In this document: piece after piece, positions 1-9,055 of the stretch
Numbering within the stretch: position 1 is the first letter of the stretch
How the letters are laid out: each line of letters opens with the position of its first letter
NCBI RefSeq assembly: GCF_024054195.1
Contig: NZ_JAMXLB010000001.1
Span: 3,042,129 to 3,106,128 of the forward strand
Source: Flavobacterium sp. NRK F7
GTDB taxonomy: Bacteria > Bacteroidota > Bacteroidia > Flavobacteriales > Flavobacteriaceae
DNA: 64,000 nt
Reading direction: 5' to 3'
Made by a program: the position numbers and the translations under genes
Notes under the pieces: model-generated
The model's input: only the letters and a program-made list of their open reading frames with translations
The model's database searches: none
Told to the model about the DNA's origin: nothing

Positions 1-110
1 AAATAACGCCATATTTTTTACAATAAGTCTTTATGCTTTTCAAAGGTAATATTTATTATGCTTACTCAATCATTTGTAGTACATTTACTATGACAAACAA
101 AAGTGAAAAG

Positions 111-875
111 ATGGAAATAAAAAAAGACTTAAAATTAGCTGTTTTAATTGATGCGGATAATGTTCCCTATGCGAATGTAAAAGAAATGTTTGAAGAAATT
201 GCTAAATATGGAACACCAACCTTTAAAAGAATTTATGCAGATTGGACAAAACCAACTGTTTCAGGCTGGAAAAATGTCTTATTAGAAAACGCTATAACCC
301 CAGTTCAACAATACAGTTATACTGTTGGCAAAAACTCTAGTGATAGTGCTTTGATTATTGACGCTATGGATATTTTGTATACTGGAAAAGTAGATGGTTT
401 TTGTATTGTTTCTAGTGATTCCGATTTTACAAGATTGGCCACCCGATTACGTGAAGCTGGAATGACCGTAATAGGTATTGGGGAAAAGAAAACTCTAAAA
501 CCTTTTATCACAGCTTGTGATAAATTCATTTACATTGAGATTTTGAAAAAAGACGATTCCGATAATCCAATTGAAACTTCATCTAAGAAAACAACCAAAA
601 ACACTTCTACCAAGAAAAAAACACCGCTTAGCAAAATTGATCCCAAAATAATACAGTTGTTCTCAACTAGTATAGATGATTTAGAAGATGAAAATGGTTG
701 GGCATTTTTAGGAGACTTAGGTAATTTGATTTTAAAAAAGAAAACAGATTTCGACCCGAGAAATTATGGTTTTAGTAAACTTTTACCATTAATTAAAAGC
801 ATGCAAAAATTTGAGATTGATGTACGAGAAACAAATAATCCTAATGTTAAACACATTTACATCAGAAAAAAATGA
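111..875 (+). CDS. NYN (PIN-like) domain protein with C-terminal OST-HTH/LOTUS domain
   Basis: Predicted cytosolic protein of about 254 residues. The N-terminal half is a NYN/LabA-type PIN-like nuclease fold: LIDADN (D14, D16, N17) carries the first acidic residues and VSSDSDF (about residues 101-106) the second acidic cluster, both expected to hold a metal. After a Lys/Thr-rich linker (about 160-180), the last 70 residues resemble an OST-HTH/LOTUS RNA-binding domain (WAFLGDLGNLILKK, then NYGFSKLLPLI). The family is thought to bind or cut RNA; the substrate is unknown. The ATG at 111 is preferred because homologues begin just before DLKLAVLIDADN and a -7-like TACATTTA lies at 80-87. In-frame ATGs at 33 and 90 are alternatives. 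Confidence 0.82.
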   Translation: MEIKKDLKLAVLIDADNVPYANVKEMFEEIAKYGTPTFKRIYADWTKPTVSGWKNVLLENAITPVQQYSYTVGKNSSDSALIIDAMDILYTGKVDGFCIVSSDSDFTRLATRLREAGMTVIGIGEKKTLKPFITACDKFIYIEILKKDDSDNPIETSSKKTTKNTSTKKKTPLSKIDPKIIQLFSTSIDDLEDENGWAFLGDLGNLILKKKTDFDPRNYGFSKLLPLIKSMQKFEIDVRETNNPNVKHIYIRKK

Positions 876-880
876 TACTA

Positions 881-912
881 AAAAAGCCTTTAAAATAATT
901 TAAAGGCTTTTT
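881..912. terminator. Bidirectional rho-independent terminator
   Basis: Perfect 12-bp arms aaaaagccttta (881-892) and taaaggcttttt (901-912) around an 8-nt loop. It lies between the convergent NYN gene and the T9SS protein gene, and has a T-run on both strands. Confidence 0.85.
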
Positions 913-927
913 AGTTTATAAAATTCT

Positions 928-3924
928 TTATTTTTTAATTACTTTCACACTTTGTATCTTACCTTCAATGGTTACATTTATAATATAAGCACCAGATTGC
1001 AAATGAGACATATCGACTGTCATTTCCTTTTTCAAGTTTTCTTCTTTTTCGATTAAAACCTGACCTAATAAATTAATTACTTGTAATTTACTTGCTTCCG
1101 AAGTTAATTCTAAATTTAAAAGTGAATTTACTGGATTTGGAAAGAACTTAATTGTATTGGTGTCCAAAAAATCCGGATTAGCAAGATTTATAGAAGGATA
1201 CTTGATACTTGCAGCAAAAATATTTACTATTCCTGTACCAGAGTCTTTTTGAAAATCTACATAAGTAAATGTTTTTTCTTGGTTCGCTGGATCAATATTT
1301 ATAGCTAGCTCATAAATTCGTGGATTTCCAGCAGGATTCTCTATAGCATCTGTATTCGTGTTTACTCTTCCAATACCAGATACCGCAATGGGCAAACTAG
1401 TTTGATTGTACCAATCAGGAATTAACGTAGCTGGAATAATTTGATTAGAACCATCGTCAAAATGAATTGTTCCAGAAACAGTACTAGAACCACCTCCAGA
1501 TGTCACTAGAAAGTACAGTATTTCTGCATTAGAAATAGTATCAAAACCTAAAGTACCACCATTAGCAGCCCCATTAGTATCTATTCGTAAAACATTATTC
1601 CCTTCGTAAGGATTATTTAATGGATTTATTTTAAATACAAGTCCAGGTACACTAGCACTATTAATTATACCATTTGTCGGTAATCCAAAAGTCAAATCTG
1701 AATCAGGAGCATTCAATTTAAAATCTCTCGATAATAGAACAAAATTACCACCATCGATACTATTTGTAGTAGAAGAAGCAGAAGGACCTATACCGTTAGC
1801 AATAACATCTTCATTTAAACCTGTGAAAATTTCCAATTCAGTATATCCACCAAAAACAAAAGGACCTGCCCAAGGACTAAATCCAGTATTATTATCACAA
1901 ACTGTACGCACATAAAACTCCGATACAGTTCCTGATGGATAAGTAGCATTATACGTTACACTTGAAACTACTTCGCCAGATACAGGTTCTCCATTCCCAT
2001 ATTCCTGAACAGCTATTTCCCATTCTGATCCAGCACCAGCATCCCATGATAACACAGCAGAGGTATAGGTGATATTTGAAGCTGAAAGATTTGTTGGCGC
2101 GTCACATATAGGTGTTCCTAAAGTCTTTAAATCATCAATAAATAAATAATATTGATCTGTAGAAATAGCTTGAATAGCAACATATATGGTTTGACCAACG
2201 TATGCAGAAAGATCGTATGTATATTCTGTATATGTAGTTGAAGGCCCCACATTTGAAGCTAATACATCTGTAAAATCGGATAATTGATTTCCTGTTGTAG
2301 AGACCAAAACATTAAATCGATCAATATAAGTCGCACTGTAATTTCGAGACCAAAAACTAATTATATCACTTACATTAGCAGTTACTGTAAAAGGTGGTGT
2401 AATTAAAAGGTCGTTGTGTGCTGTTCCACTATAAGTTATTCTAGCAAATTTAGTTCCAGAATGTGGATAAGCTGGAAAATTACTTTGTACTGCCCAAGTA
2501 TTTGCGTCACCGCCATTAATTAAAGACCAACAATTAGGAATTGCTCCTGTTGCAGTACTTTCAAAATCTTCATTCAAACTAGTTACCACAGAACAAGCAG
2601 TTACAAAAGTATACAATGTCCATGCACTGTAGCCATTTGCTCCACAATTAGCTCTTACATAAAAATCGTAGGATGTATTTGACATTAAACCAGATAGGCT
2701 ACCTGTTGTAGCCATTGTTATCGTATTTCCCATAGTTGGTTCAGGACTTCCAGAAGCTAACACTACATATTCCCATTCTGTTGCTGTTCCAGCATCCCAA
2801 CTGAATACAGCCTCACTGGTTGTAATTCCAGCAACTCCAAGATTTGTAGGTGCTTCACAAGCTACTGCAGTAGTAAAAGTATAAGGACCTGCCCAAAAAC
2901 TATAGCCACCTCCAGAGCAAGCCGTTCTTACATAAACATCATATGTTGTTTCAGGATTTAAATTTGAAAAATTATATGTATTTGTTGTACTTGCGTCTCC
3001 AGAAGCAGGTATTGGATCACCAGTATTTACTATTGCAACCTCAAAAGCATCACCAACGTTGGCTCCTGTCCAAGAAATAGCCGCATCAAAAGCAGTAACT
3101 GTTGTAGCGTTGATATTTGATGGTCCAGAACATTCAGGCACTAATTTTCCACTTACCGCAAAAAGGTTAAAGACACCACCACTACTCTTTTCAACGGTTA
3201 TACCAGAAACAATTTTGCTTTGATTAGCTAGATCAATAGCTAAATCCAGTTGATAAATTCTTGGGTTATTTGTTGGGTTTTCCAAACCATTATCTAACCT
3301 ACTCCCTCTACCTATCCCAGAAATTATAGTAGGTAAAGCATTAGAATTAAACCAATCAGGAATAGTTACACTAGTAAAAACTTGAGAAGAAGCATCTGTA
3401 AAATTAACAGTAATAATAACACTAGAAGCACCACTTCCTGAGGTTACTGCTAAATACAAGTTTTCAAAAGACTCTAATTCGGTAAAGGTAATCGTCGATA
3501 AACCAGAAACTCCGTTATCTTGAATTCGAAGTGAATTATTTGAATCATAAGGAGCCAAATTGAAGAACAAATCGCTATTATTTACAGCTAAAACACCATC
3601 TGTTGGCAATCCATAAATAGTTGGAGTTGAACCTGATGTAATTTGTGTTCCTTGAGCCAAATAGCAAAAATTAACACCATCCACGTCATTGGTAGTTGTT
3701 GTATTCAAACTTCCAACCCCATTTGCAATAACGTCCTCATTAAATCCATTTACGGTTAAAGCCATGTAGCTGGCAGGATCATAAATTACATTTTGGATAG
3801 CATTTTTACTTTTTGGCTTTTTAGGTTTAGAACCTGAAAAGACTAAAAAAGGAAAAGATAAACTTAGCAGTAATAGGGTTTTACACCAAACACCCCAAAA
3901 ACTAGAATAATTTTTTTTCATCAT
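928..3924 (-). CDS. Large T9SS-exported multidomain protein with duplicated terminal modules and FnIII domains
   Basis: 998 residues, extracellular or surface protein. In order: a signal-peptide-like N-terminus (1-30); module A (about 55-261); two fibronectin type III domains (about 267-350 and 355-443); a choice-of-anchor J/cleaved-adhesin-like domain (about 449-608, starting EDFESTATGAIPNCW); a third FnIII domain (about 613-695); module B (about 693-909); and a type A T9SS sorting domain (about 923-998, starting NTIKFFPNPVNSLLNLEL, ending in a basic VKVIKK). Modules A and B are homologous: both contain NEDVIANG-G, IPDW-N, SGIGR and ENP--NPRIY. No catalytic domain is recognised, so adhesion or glycan binding is the likely class. 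The gene is monocistronic, with a shared terminator at its 3' end. Confidence 0.85.
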   Translation of the reverse strand: MMKKNYSSFWGVWCKTLLLLSLSFPFLVFSGSKPKKPKSKNAIQNVIYDPASYMALTVNGFNEDVIANGVGSLNTTTTNDVDGVNFCYLAQGTQITSGSTPTIYGLPTDGVLAVNNSDLFFNLAPYDSNNSLRIQDNGVSGLSTITFTELESFENLYLAVTSGSGASSVIITVNFTDASSQVFTSVTIPDWFNSNALPTIISGIGRGSRLDNGLENPTNNPRIYQLDLAIDLANQSKIVSGITVEKSSGGVFNLFAVSGKLVPECSGPSNINATTVTAFDAAISWTGANVGDAFEVAIVNTGDPIPASGDASTTNTYNFSNLNPETTYDVYVRTACSGGGYSFWAGPYTFTTAVACEAPTNLGVAGITTSEAVFSWDAGTATEWEYVVLASGSPEPTMGNTITMATTGSLSGLMSNTSYDFYVRANCGANGYSAWTLYTFVTACSVVTSLNEDFESTATGAIPNCWSLINGGDANTWAVQSNFPAYPHSGTKFARITYSGTAHNDLLITPPFTVTANVSDIISFWSRNYSATYIDRFNVLVSTTGNQLSDFTDVLASNVGPSTTYTEYTYDLSAYVGQTIYVAIQAISTDQYYLFIDDLKTLGTPICDAPTNLSASNITYTSAVLSWDAGAGSEWEIAVQEYGNGEPVSGEVVSSVTYNATYPSGTVSEFYVRTVCDNNTGFSPWAGPFVFGGYTELEIFTGLNEDVIANGIGPSASSTTNSIDGGNFVLLSRDFKLNAPDSDLTFGLPTNGIINSASVPGLVFKINPLNNPYEGNNVLRIDTNGAANGGTLGFDTISNAEILYFLVTSGGGSSTVSGTIHFDDGSNQIIPATLIPDWYNQTSLPIAVSGIGRVNTNTDAIENPAGNPRIYELAINIDPANQEKTFTYVDFQKDSGTGIVNIFAASIKYPSINLANPDFLDTNTIKFFPNPVNSLLNLELTSEASKLQVINLLGQVLIEKEENLKKEMTVDMSHLQSGAYIINVTIEGKIQSVKVIKK

Positions 3925-4157
3925 ATTTGTAGTTACTCATTTGTCTAGTAAATATATAAAAAAAATAAAAATATATTTTTTTTAGAATTTTATTTAGAAA
4001 AAATCAAAAAATGAAAATAAAAAATGAAAATAAAACCAATAAAAGCGAAAAAAAATAAATAATACTCAATCTTTAAAAACAAAATAATTTTATACTCCAT
4101 TTGCTTTAATAAAAGCTAAACAATAAATTAGCACTACCTATTTTCAAACTACTTCAC

Positions 4158-5024
4158 TTGAATGACTTTATAAAATATTTAGAACAACCTTATCTTTATT
4201 ACTATAAAGGCAAAAAATTAGTTCAAATTAGCTTACTAATTTTTGCTTTAGGATTTTTTTTTAATTACGTAATAGAACCGTTTGAAATTAATTATGATGA
4301 ATTAAAATTAAAAGTTTGGATTGTTGCCTTTATTCACACTATTGTTCCCTTAGTAATTCTATATTTATTAGCACAAATAAGCAATCAATACTCTAAGACT
4401 ACTGAAAATTGGACTGTAAAGAAAGAACTTCTTTTTATTTTTATACTATTATTACTTACAGGTATTGGCAATTATTCACTACGAGACATCTTGTACAACA
4501 ATCCTTTTAATCATTCAATCAACTATTTATTTGAAGAAGTATTCAATACTCTTGTCAGTGGTTTTTTATTAGCTTTTAGTGTTATTTCTGCTAATTTAAA
4601 TATTCAATATATCAAAAATAGTGAACGTGCCTCAGAATTGAATTTAAAATTAAAAGAACATCCAAAAATTATTTTAAAAAACGAAATTGAAATTGAAACC
4701 GAACTTAAATCGGAAACTTTTAAATTAGCAGTCTCATCCTTTATTTTTGCTAAAGCGGAAGGTAATTATATTGAGATTTGGACAAAGGAGGGTGCCAAAT
4801 CGAAAGCCTCAATAAAAAGAATGAAATTGAAAGAATTTGAAAAAGAGTTGACCAATTTCTCAGAAATCTGCAAAACACATCGTTCCTATTTACTTAATAT
4901 AACTTATATAGAAAATGTAAAAGGAAATGCACAAGGTTATAAAATAAAATTAAAAAATTGTGACGAACAAGTTCCAGTTTCTAGGAACTATTTAGCTTTA
5001 TTCAATGACAAAATAAATCAATAG
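4158..5024 (+). CDS. Membrane-anchored LytTR-family transcriptional regulator
   Basis: 288 residues. The N-terminal half has about four hydrophobic segments (roughly 24-41, 52-75, 90-108, 127-153). The C-terminal 95 residues form a LytTR DNA-binding domain (FIFAKAEGNYIEIW, then CKTHRSYLLNI and VPVSRNY). There is no receiver domain, so it is a one-component membrane regulator rather than a response regulator. The start is a TTG at 4158, and no in-frame ATG occurs before the first membrane segment. The acyltransferase gene lies 131 bp downstream on the same strand, so it is a natural candidate target; that link is inference. Confidence 0.82.
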   Translation: MNDFIKYLEQPYLYYYKGKKLVQISLLIFALGFFFNYVIEPFEINYDELKLKVWIVAFIHTIVPLVILYLLAQISNQYSKTTENWTVKKELLFIFILLLLTGIGNYSLRDILYNNPFNHSINYLFEEVFNTLVSGFLLAFSVISANLNIQYIKNSERASELNLKLKEHPKIILKNEIEIETELKSETFKLAVSSFIFAKAEGNYIEIWTKEGAKSKASIKRMKLKEFEKELTNFSEICKTHRSYLLNITYIENVKGNAQGYKIKLKNCDEQVPVSRNYLALFNDKINQ

Positions 5025-5108
5025 TACTTTTGCTTTGTACCAAAAGGGCAAGTATTTCATACCACTTTTTGCATTCCATCACAAAAACTTGACATTGATA
5101 CCAAATCT

Positions 5109-5140
5109 TTTGACCCTTTGTTTTTTAAGCTAAAATTTGC
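5109..5140 (+). promoter_or_regulatory. Possible promoter of the acyltransferase gene
   Basis: Two TTTG boxes (5109-5112 and 5119-5122) lie upstream of TAAAATTTG near 5132. This resembles the Bacteroidetes TTTG / TAnnTTTG pair, but the -7 element has one extra base. Weak evidence. Confidence 0.35.
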
Positions 5141-5155
5141 AAAAAAAACAAAAAA

Positions 5156-6262
5156 ATGGAAAGACGTTACGATTTAGATTGGTTACGAGTTTTAGCTTTT
5201 GCGCTACTTATTTTTTATCATATAGGAATGTTTTTTGTTCCATGGGATTGGCACCTTAAAAACAATATAATTTATGAGTGGATTATGTATCCCATGTTAT
5301 TTTTAAATAGATGGAGAATGCCCTTACTGTTTATAATATCTGGAATGGGAGCTGCCTTATCTTTAAGAAAGAGAACAAGTATTCAATTCACTAAAGAACG
5401 TTTCGTTCGTTTATTACTTCCCTTACTTTTTGGAATATGTATTATTGTTCCTCCACAAATATATATAGAACGCCTATCCAATTTTGAATTTTCAGCTTCC
5501 TATTTTGAATTTTGGCCAACTGAATCCTTCAAAGGAACCTACCCTAAGGGAAACTTGAGTTGGCATCATTTATGGTTTTTACCTTACATACTAACCTACT
5601 CATTACTTTTATTACCAATATTTCATTATTTAAAAAGAAAACCAAATTGCAGATTATTACAATTGACCTCCAAAAGAATACCTTCAAAATATGGTGTTTT
5701 TCTATTATTAATACCATTATTCTTAATGGAATGTTTTTTAGATCCTTTCTTTCCAATAACTCACGGTTTATTTGATGATTGGTTCAATTTCTTTTACAAT
5801 CTTGTTCTTTTCCTTTATGGTTTTATTTTTATCTTACAACAAGAACTATTTTTTAATACCGTAAGTTCATATTATAAAACTTATTTTAAAATTGGATGCA
5901 TTACTTTTCCACTATTTTTATTTATTATTAGTTATGCTGATGGTTGGCAACGTCATTTTATTGAAGCAACAGTAAATCAAATCAATATGTGGACTTGGTT
6001 ATTATGCTTTTTTGGAATGTCGGCACAATTTTTAAATAAGAAGAGTAAACTTATTAGTTATTGCAATACAGCTGTCTATCCATTTTATATATTACATCAA
6101 ACCATTATCATTATTGTTGCCTATTATTGTAAAGATAAAGATTGGTCATTTGTAACTAAGTTTTTATTTATCACACTCACTACATTTTTAATTTGCTTTT
6201 TGTTATATCATTTTATAATTCGAAAAATGAAATTACTAAAAATAATGATGGGGGTTAAGTAA
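5156..6262 (+). CDS. Acyltransferase 3 family membrane protein
   Basis: 368 residues, polytopic inner-membrane protein of the acyltransferase 3 (OafA/MdoC-like) family. Family marks: the N-terminal RRYDLDWLRVLAFALLIFYH with the conserved His, RWRMPLLFIISGMGAALSLRKR, KERFVRLLLPLLFGI, and LSWHHLWFLPYILTYSLL. About ten hydrophobic segments follow. Such enzymes move acyl groups onto glycans or other envelope molecules; the acceptor cannot be told from sequence. It follows the membrane LytTR gene on the same strand. The start ATG is at 5156. Confidence 0.87.
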   Translation: MERRYDLDWLRVLAFALLIFYHIGMFFVPWDWHLKNNIIYEWIMYPMLFLNRWRMPLLFIISGMGAALSLRKRTSIQFTKERFVRLLLPLLFGICIIVPPQIYIERLSNFEFSASYFEFWPTESFKGTYPKGNLSWHHLWFLPYILTYSLLLLPIFHYLKRKPNCRLLQLTSKRIPSKYGVFLLLIPLFLMECFLDPFFPITHGLFDDWFNFFYNLVLFLYGFIFILQQELFFNTVSSYYKTYFKIGCITFPLFLFIISYADGWQRHFIEATVNQINMWTWLLCFFGMSAQFLNKKSKLISYCNTAVYPFYILHQTIIIIVAYYCKDKDWSFVTKFLFITLTTFLICFLLYHFIIRKMKLLKIMMGVK

Positions 6263-6353
6263 AAATACGAATATTCTTACATAAAAATTTTGCAAAAACA
6301 TTTTTTTAAAGAAAAATTCAATCCTTTTTTCTTGCAAAATAGCTCCTAAAAAG

Positions 6354-6381
6354 GATGTTTTTTTAGCTTAAAAAAAACATC
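6354..6381. terminator. Terminator-like hairpin after the acyltransferase gene
   Basis: Arms gatgttttttt (6354-6364) and aaaaaaacatc (6371-6381) flank a 6-nt loop. It is AT-rich with an internal T-run, and lies about 90 bp after the acyltransferase stop. Confidence 0.45.
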
Positions 6382-6439
6382 AATTTCAGCTCAATTTTTC
6401 AATCAATCTGCGTTTTTTTTAATGTAGCAAATTTGCAAC

Positions 6440-6493
6440 AAAATTACATTATATGCAATTTAAATAAACAATTATTGCATATAATGTAATTTT
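6440..6493. repeat. Perfect 20-bp inverted repeat
   Basis: The left arm 6440-6459 begins aaaattacatt and ends atgcaat. The right arm 6474-6493 is its exact reverse complement, and the loop is 14 nt. It is much longer than a usual terminator stem, almost GC-free, and has no G/C-rich base. It could be an operator-like dyad, a palindromic repeat family member or an mRNA stabiliser; its function is unknown. Confidence 0.8.
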
Positions 6494-6643
6494 AATTTTC
6501 GAATACTAACTTTAAAACATTTTAAAAAACACTGTAAATCAAACACTTAAAAGCCTTCAAAAGTAAATTTAAGTTTAAAATCAAAATTGATATTTTTACA
6601 ATTTTTGATTACAATTTTTTAACATTTATTTAACTTTTCAGTT

Positions 6644-6674
6644 GTTGCACGTATCATAAATACAACTAATTTTG
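6644..6674 (+). promoter_or_regulatory. Bacteroidetes-type promoter of the 6698 lipoprotein gene
   Basis: The -7 box TAATTTTG (6667-6674) fits TAnnTTTG. A -33-like GTTG lies at 6644-6647 with a 19-nt spacer. The ATG follows 23 nt after the -7 box. Confidence 0.65.
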
Positions 6675-6697
6675 CCGAAAATTTTAGAACATATTTT

Positions 6698-7336
6698 ATG
6701 CGAAATTTATCCCTAATTCTAGCTTCATTTATCACATTAGTTTCTTGTACGGTTGAACCTCTTTCTACTAATGAAAATGTTTCACAAAATGAAACTATTA
6801 CAAATTCAGAAAACGTACAGTATTTGACTACTGAAATTATTCCTAATTTCATGACTGCAAACATCAATGGTGTTCAGTTTAACAATCTTAAACCAATGGA
6901 TTATGTCGATGCAAGTACGAATCAAGTTAAAATCGAAACCTACACAACAGAAGGTATAAATTATAAATACTTATTGATTCAAGGTTCTAATACAACTATG
7001 AATGCTGTTGCTAGTAACGAATCATTAATCATTAACTTAAGAATACCTCAAAGCCAATGGTCAGCTGGTACTTATGACTTAGTTAGCGAAAATGCAACCA
7101 TCATGAACGGAAGCAACAGTAGCATCGGTTTTTATGATTTAGGAAGAGGAAACAAAACAATATCAGTTGAACAAGGTAGTATTAGAGTAACTGATTTTGA
7201 TATTGCAGCTAAAAGAATTAAAGGAAATTTCAATATTACATATTATTTAATAACAAATAATAACATAATAGAAGGGCCATTTACACTTACTAATGGTACT
7301 TTTAATTATGAATTAGATGATCCATATTTCCAATAA
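6698..7336 (+). CDS. Predicted lipoprotein of unknown function
   Basis: 212 residues. The signal peptide ends in a lipobox (ITLVSC, Cys about 17), so it should be lipid-anchored in the cell envelope. The mature part starts with an Asn/Thr/Ser-rich linker. It is followed by a beta-rich domain with FMTANINGVQFNNLKP near 50-65 and repeated strand patterns ending GTFNYELDDPYFQ. This resembles small Bacteroidetes lipoproteins with a DUF6252-like fold, but I cannot assign a family firmly. It is a single-gene unit with its own promoter and a strong terminator. Confidence 0.75.
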   Translation: MRNLSLILASFITLVSCTVEPLSTNENVSQNETITNSENVQYLTTEIIPNFMTANINGVQFNNLKPMDYVDASTNQVKIETYTTEGINYKYLLIQGSNTTMNAVASNESLIINLRIPQSQWSAGTYDLVSENATIMNGSNSSIGFYDLGRGNKTISVEQGSIRVTDFDIAAKRIKGNFNITYYLITNNNIIEGPFTLTNGTFNYELDDPYFQ

Positions 7337-7359
7337 TACATTTGAATTAGTTAAAAATT

Positions 7360-7388
7360 AAAAGCCTCATTTTTTTGAGGCTTTTTTT
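7360..7388 (+). terminator. Rho-independent terminator after the 6698 lipoprotein gene
   Basis: Stem aaaagcctc (7360-7368) / gaggctttt (7377-7385), continuing into a T-run. Confidence 0.82.
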
Positions 7389-7567
7389 ATGGACGCAAAA
7401 AACTTAAGAATTTTCGTCGAAAAAAGACTGAGAAATTTTGCAGTTGAAATCTTTTGTAATAAATTTACTGAATAGCCTAAACTAGTTTTCACTATAATTA
7501 AGAACTAAGAAGGCTAAAAAAACAAGCTCATTTCACCTATCTACACATAATACTAACATAATTGCCC

Positions 7568-9055
7568 ATGGAGAAAATAGCAGACTATAAGTATGCTCTC
7601 GATGAATCGTCAATTATTGCTATTACCGACCAAAAAGGAATTATTACACACGTTAACGATAACTTCTGCAAAATTTCTAAATATTCTACCGAAGAACTCA
7701 TTGGCCAAGACCATCGGATTATTAATTCGGGTTATCATTCGAAAGAATTCATTAAAGAACTTTGGAAAACCATAGCCCATGGTAACGTTTGGAAAGGAGA
7801 GCTTAAAAACAAAACTAAAGACGGTTCCACCTATTGGGTAGACACCACCATTGTTCCTTTTTTAAATCAAGAAGGAAAACCCTATCAATATGTGGCCATC
7901 CGCTCTGATATAACCGAACGAAAAGAGGGAGAAGAAGAATTAAAAAAAATACTCAAAGAAATTTCAGATTATAAATATGCCTTAGATGAATCGGCTATTG
8001 TTGCTATTACCGATCAAAAAGGAATTATTACACACGTTAACGATAACTTCTGCAAAATTTCTAAATATTCTACCGAAGAACTCATTGGCCAAGACCATCG
8101 GATTATTAATTCGGGTTATCATTCGCAAGAATTCATTAAAGAACTTTGGAAAACCATAGCCCATGGTAACGTTTGGAAAGGAGAGCTTAAAAACAAAGCT
8201 AAAGACGGTTCTACCTATTGGGTAGACACTACCATCGTTCCTTTTTTGAATCAAGATGGAAAACCCTATCAGTATGTGGCTATTCGCTCCGATATTACCG
8301 AACGAAAAGAAGGCGAAGAACAAATTAAAGTCAACAATATTAAAGCGATTGAACATGCTCAAATTTTAGAACTCAAAAATACCCAACTTGTCGATTTCTG
8401 TAATATTGTATCGCACAATCTCAGAGCACCTTTAATCAATATTGCCATGTTAGTTGATTTTGTAGAACAAAGTAAAGATGAAGAAGAAAAAAGTGAAGCA
8501 TTAGCAAAAATAAAACCTGTTGTAAATCATTTAATGGATGTTTTTAATGAATTAGTGGAATCCATTCAGGTGAAACAAGATACGGAAGTAGATGTGGACA
8601 CTATAATTCTAGAAGATTGTTTGGCGAAAATATTACGCGGATTTGAAACCCAAATTGAAGAATATGACGCTCAAATTCATATTGATTTGTCAGAAGCCAA
8701 TTCCATTTATTTTCCACCAAAATACATCGATAGCATTCTATCCAATTTGATTAGCAATGCGCTGAAATACAAATCGCCACACAGAAATCCTGTCATACAT
8801 ATCAAAACTCAAAGAACCGAACAAGACTCCGTAATATTATCAGTTGCTGACAATGGTTTAGGTATTGATTTGATCATGCATAAAGACCAAATTTTTAAAA
8901 TTCGAAAAACCTTTCACAAACATCCAGATGCAAAAGGATTTGGCTTATTTATGACAAAAACACAAGTAGAAGCCATGAATGGTAAAATTTGGGCAGAAAG
9001 CGAACCTGAAAAAGGGACAACATTTTTTATAGAATTTAAAAAACTACAATCATGA
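7568..9055 (+). CDS. Cytosolic hybrid-less sensor histidine kinase with two near-identical PAS domains
   Basis: About 495 residues, no membrane segment. Two PAS/PAC units start at DYKYALDES and repeat with a period of exactly 128 residues (384 bp). They resemble Aer-type PAS sequences (ITDQKGIITHVNDNFCKIS, YWVDTTIVPF, YVAIRSDITERK). The kinase core follows: an H-box with SHNLRAP (His about 283), the N-box SNLISNALKY, the G1 box VADNGLGID and the G2 box GFGLFMTK. The ligand is unknown; the PAS type suggests redox or a small cofactor. ATG 7568 is preferred over TTG 7562. The stop overlaps the start of the response regulator gene (ATGA), so the two probably act as a pair. Confidence 0.88.
   Translation: MEKIADYKYALDESSIIAITDQKGIITHVNDNFCKISKYSTEELIGQDHRIINSGYHSKEFIKELWKTIAHGNVWKGELKNKTKDGSTYWVDTTIVPFLNQEGKPYQYVAIRSDITERKEGEEELKKILKEISDYKYALDESAIVAITDQKGIITHVNDNFCKISKYSTEELIGQDHRIINSGYHSQEFIKELWKTIAHGNVWKGELKNKAKDGSTYWVDTTIVPFLNQDGKPYQYVAIRSDITERKEGEEQIKVNNIKAIEHAQILELKNTQLVDFCNIVSHNLRAPLINIAMLVDFVEQSKDEEEKSEALAKIKPVVNHLMDVFNELVESIQVKQDTEVDVDTIILEDCLAKILRGFETQIEEYDAQIHIDLSEANSIYFPPKYIDSILSNLISNALKYKSPHRNPVIHIKTQRTEQDSVILSVADNGLGIDLIMHKDQIFKIRKTFHKHPDAKGFGLFMTKTQVEAMNGKIWAESEPEKGTTFFIEFKKLQS
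7583..8330 (+). repeat. Tandem 384-bp duplication encoding the two PAS domains
   Basis: Unit 1 begins at 7583 and unit 2 at 7967. Within them, runs of about 100 nt and about 70 nt are identical, including synonymous positions. The edges of the units differ by many silent changes. This suggests a recent duplication or ongoing gene conversion of the unit centre. Confidence 0.85.

Larger units (their letters stand above)
6263..6697. other. Gene-free 435-bp interval with several dyad structures
   Basis: No credible ORF. From left to right it holds a terminator-like hairpin (6354-6381), the palindrome gcaaatttgc (6427-6436), a perfect 20-bp inverted repeat (6440-6493) and the promoter of the downstream lipoprotein gene. 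The rest is A/T-rich without recognisable structure. Confidence 0.7.

Noticed and set aside
4006..4034. A-rich repeat aaaatgaaaataaa twice
   Set aside because: Low-complexity sequence in an AT-rich gap, without dyad symmetry or promoter match.
7583..8330. Repeat considered as a CRISPR or mobile array
   Set aside because: Unit length (384 bp) and coding content show it is a duplicated protein domain; there are no spacers.
7593..8362. Additional ORFs within the PAS kinase gene
   Set aside because: Out-of-frame products of the duplicated PAS DNA; they have no independent signals.
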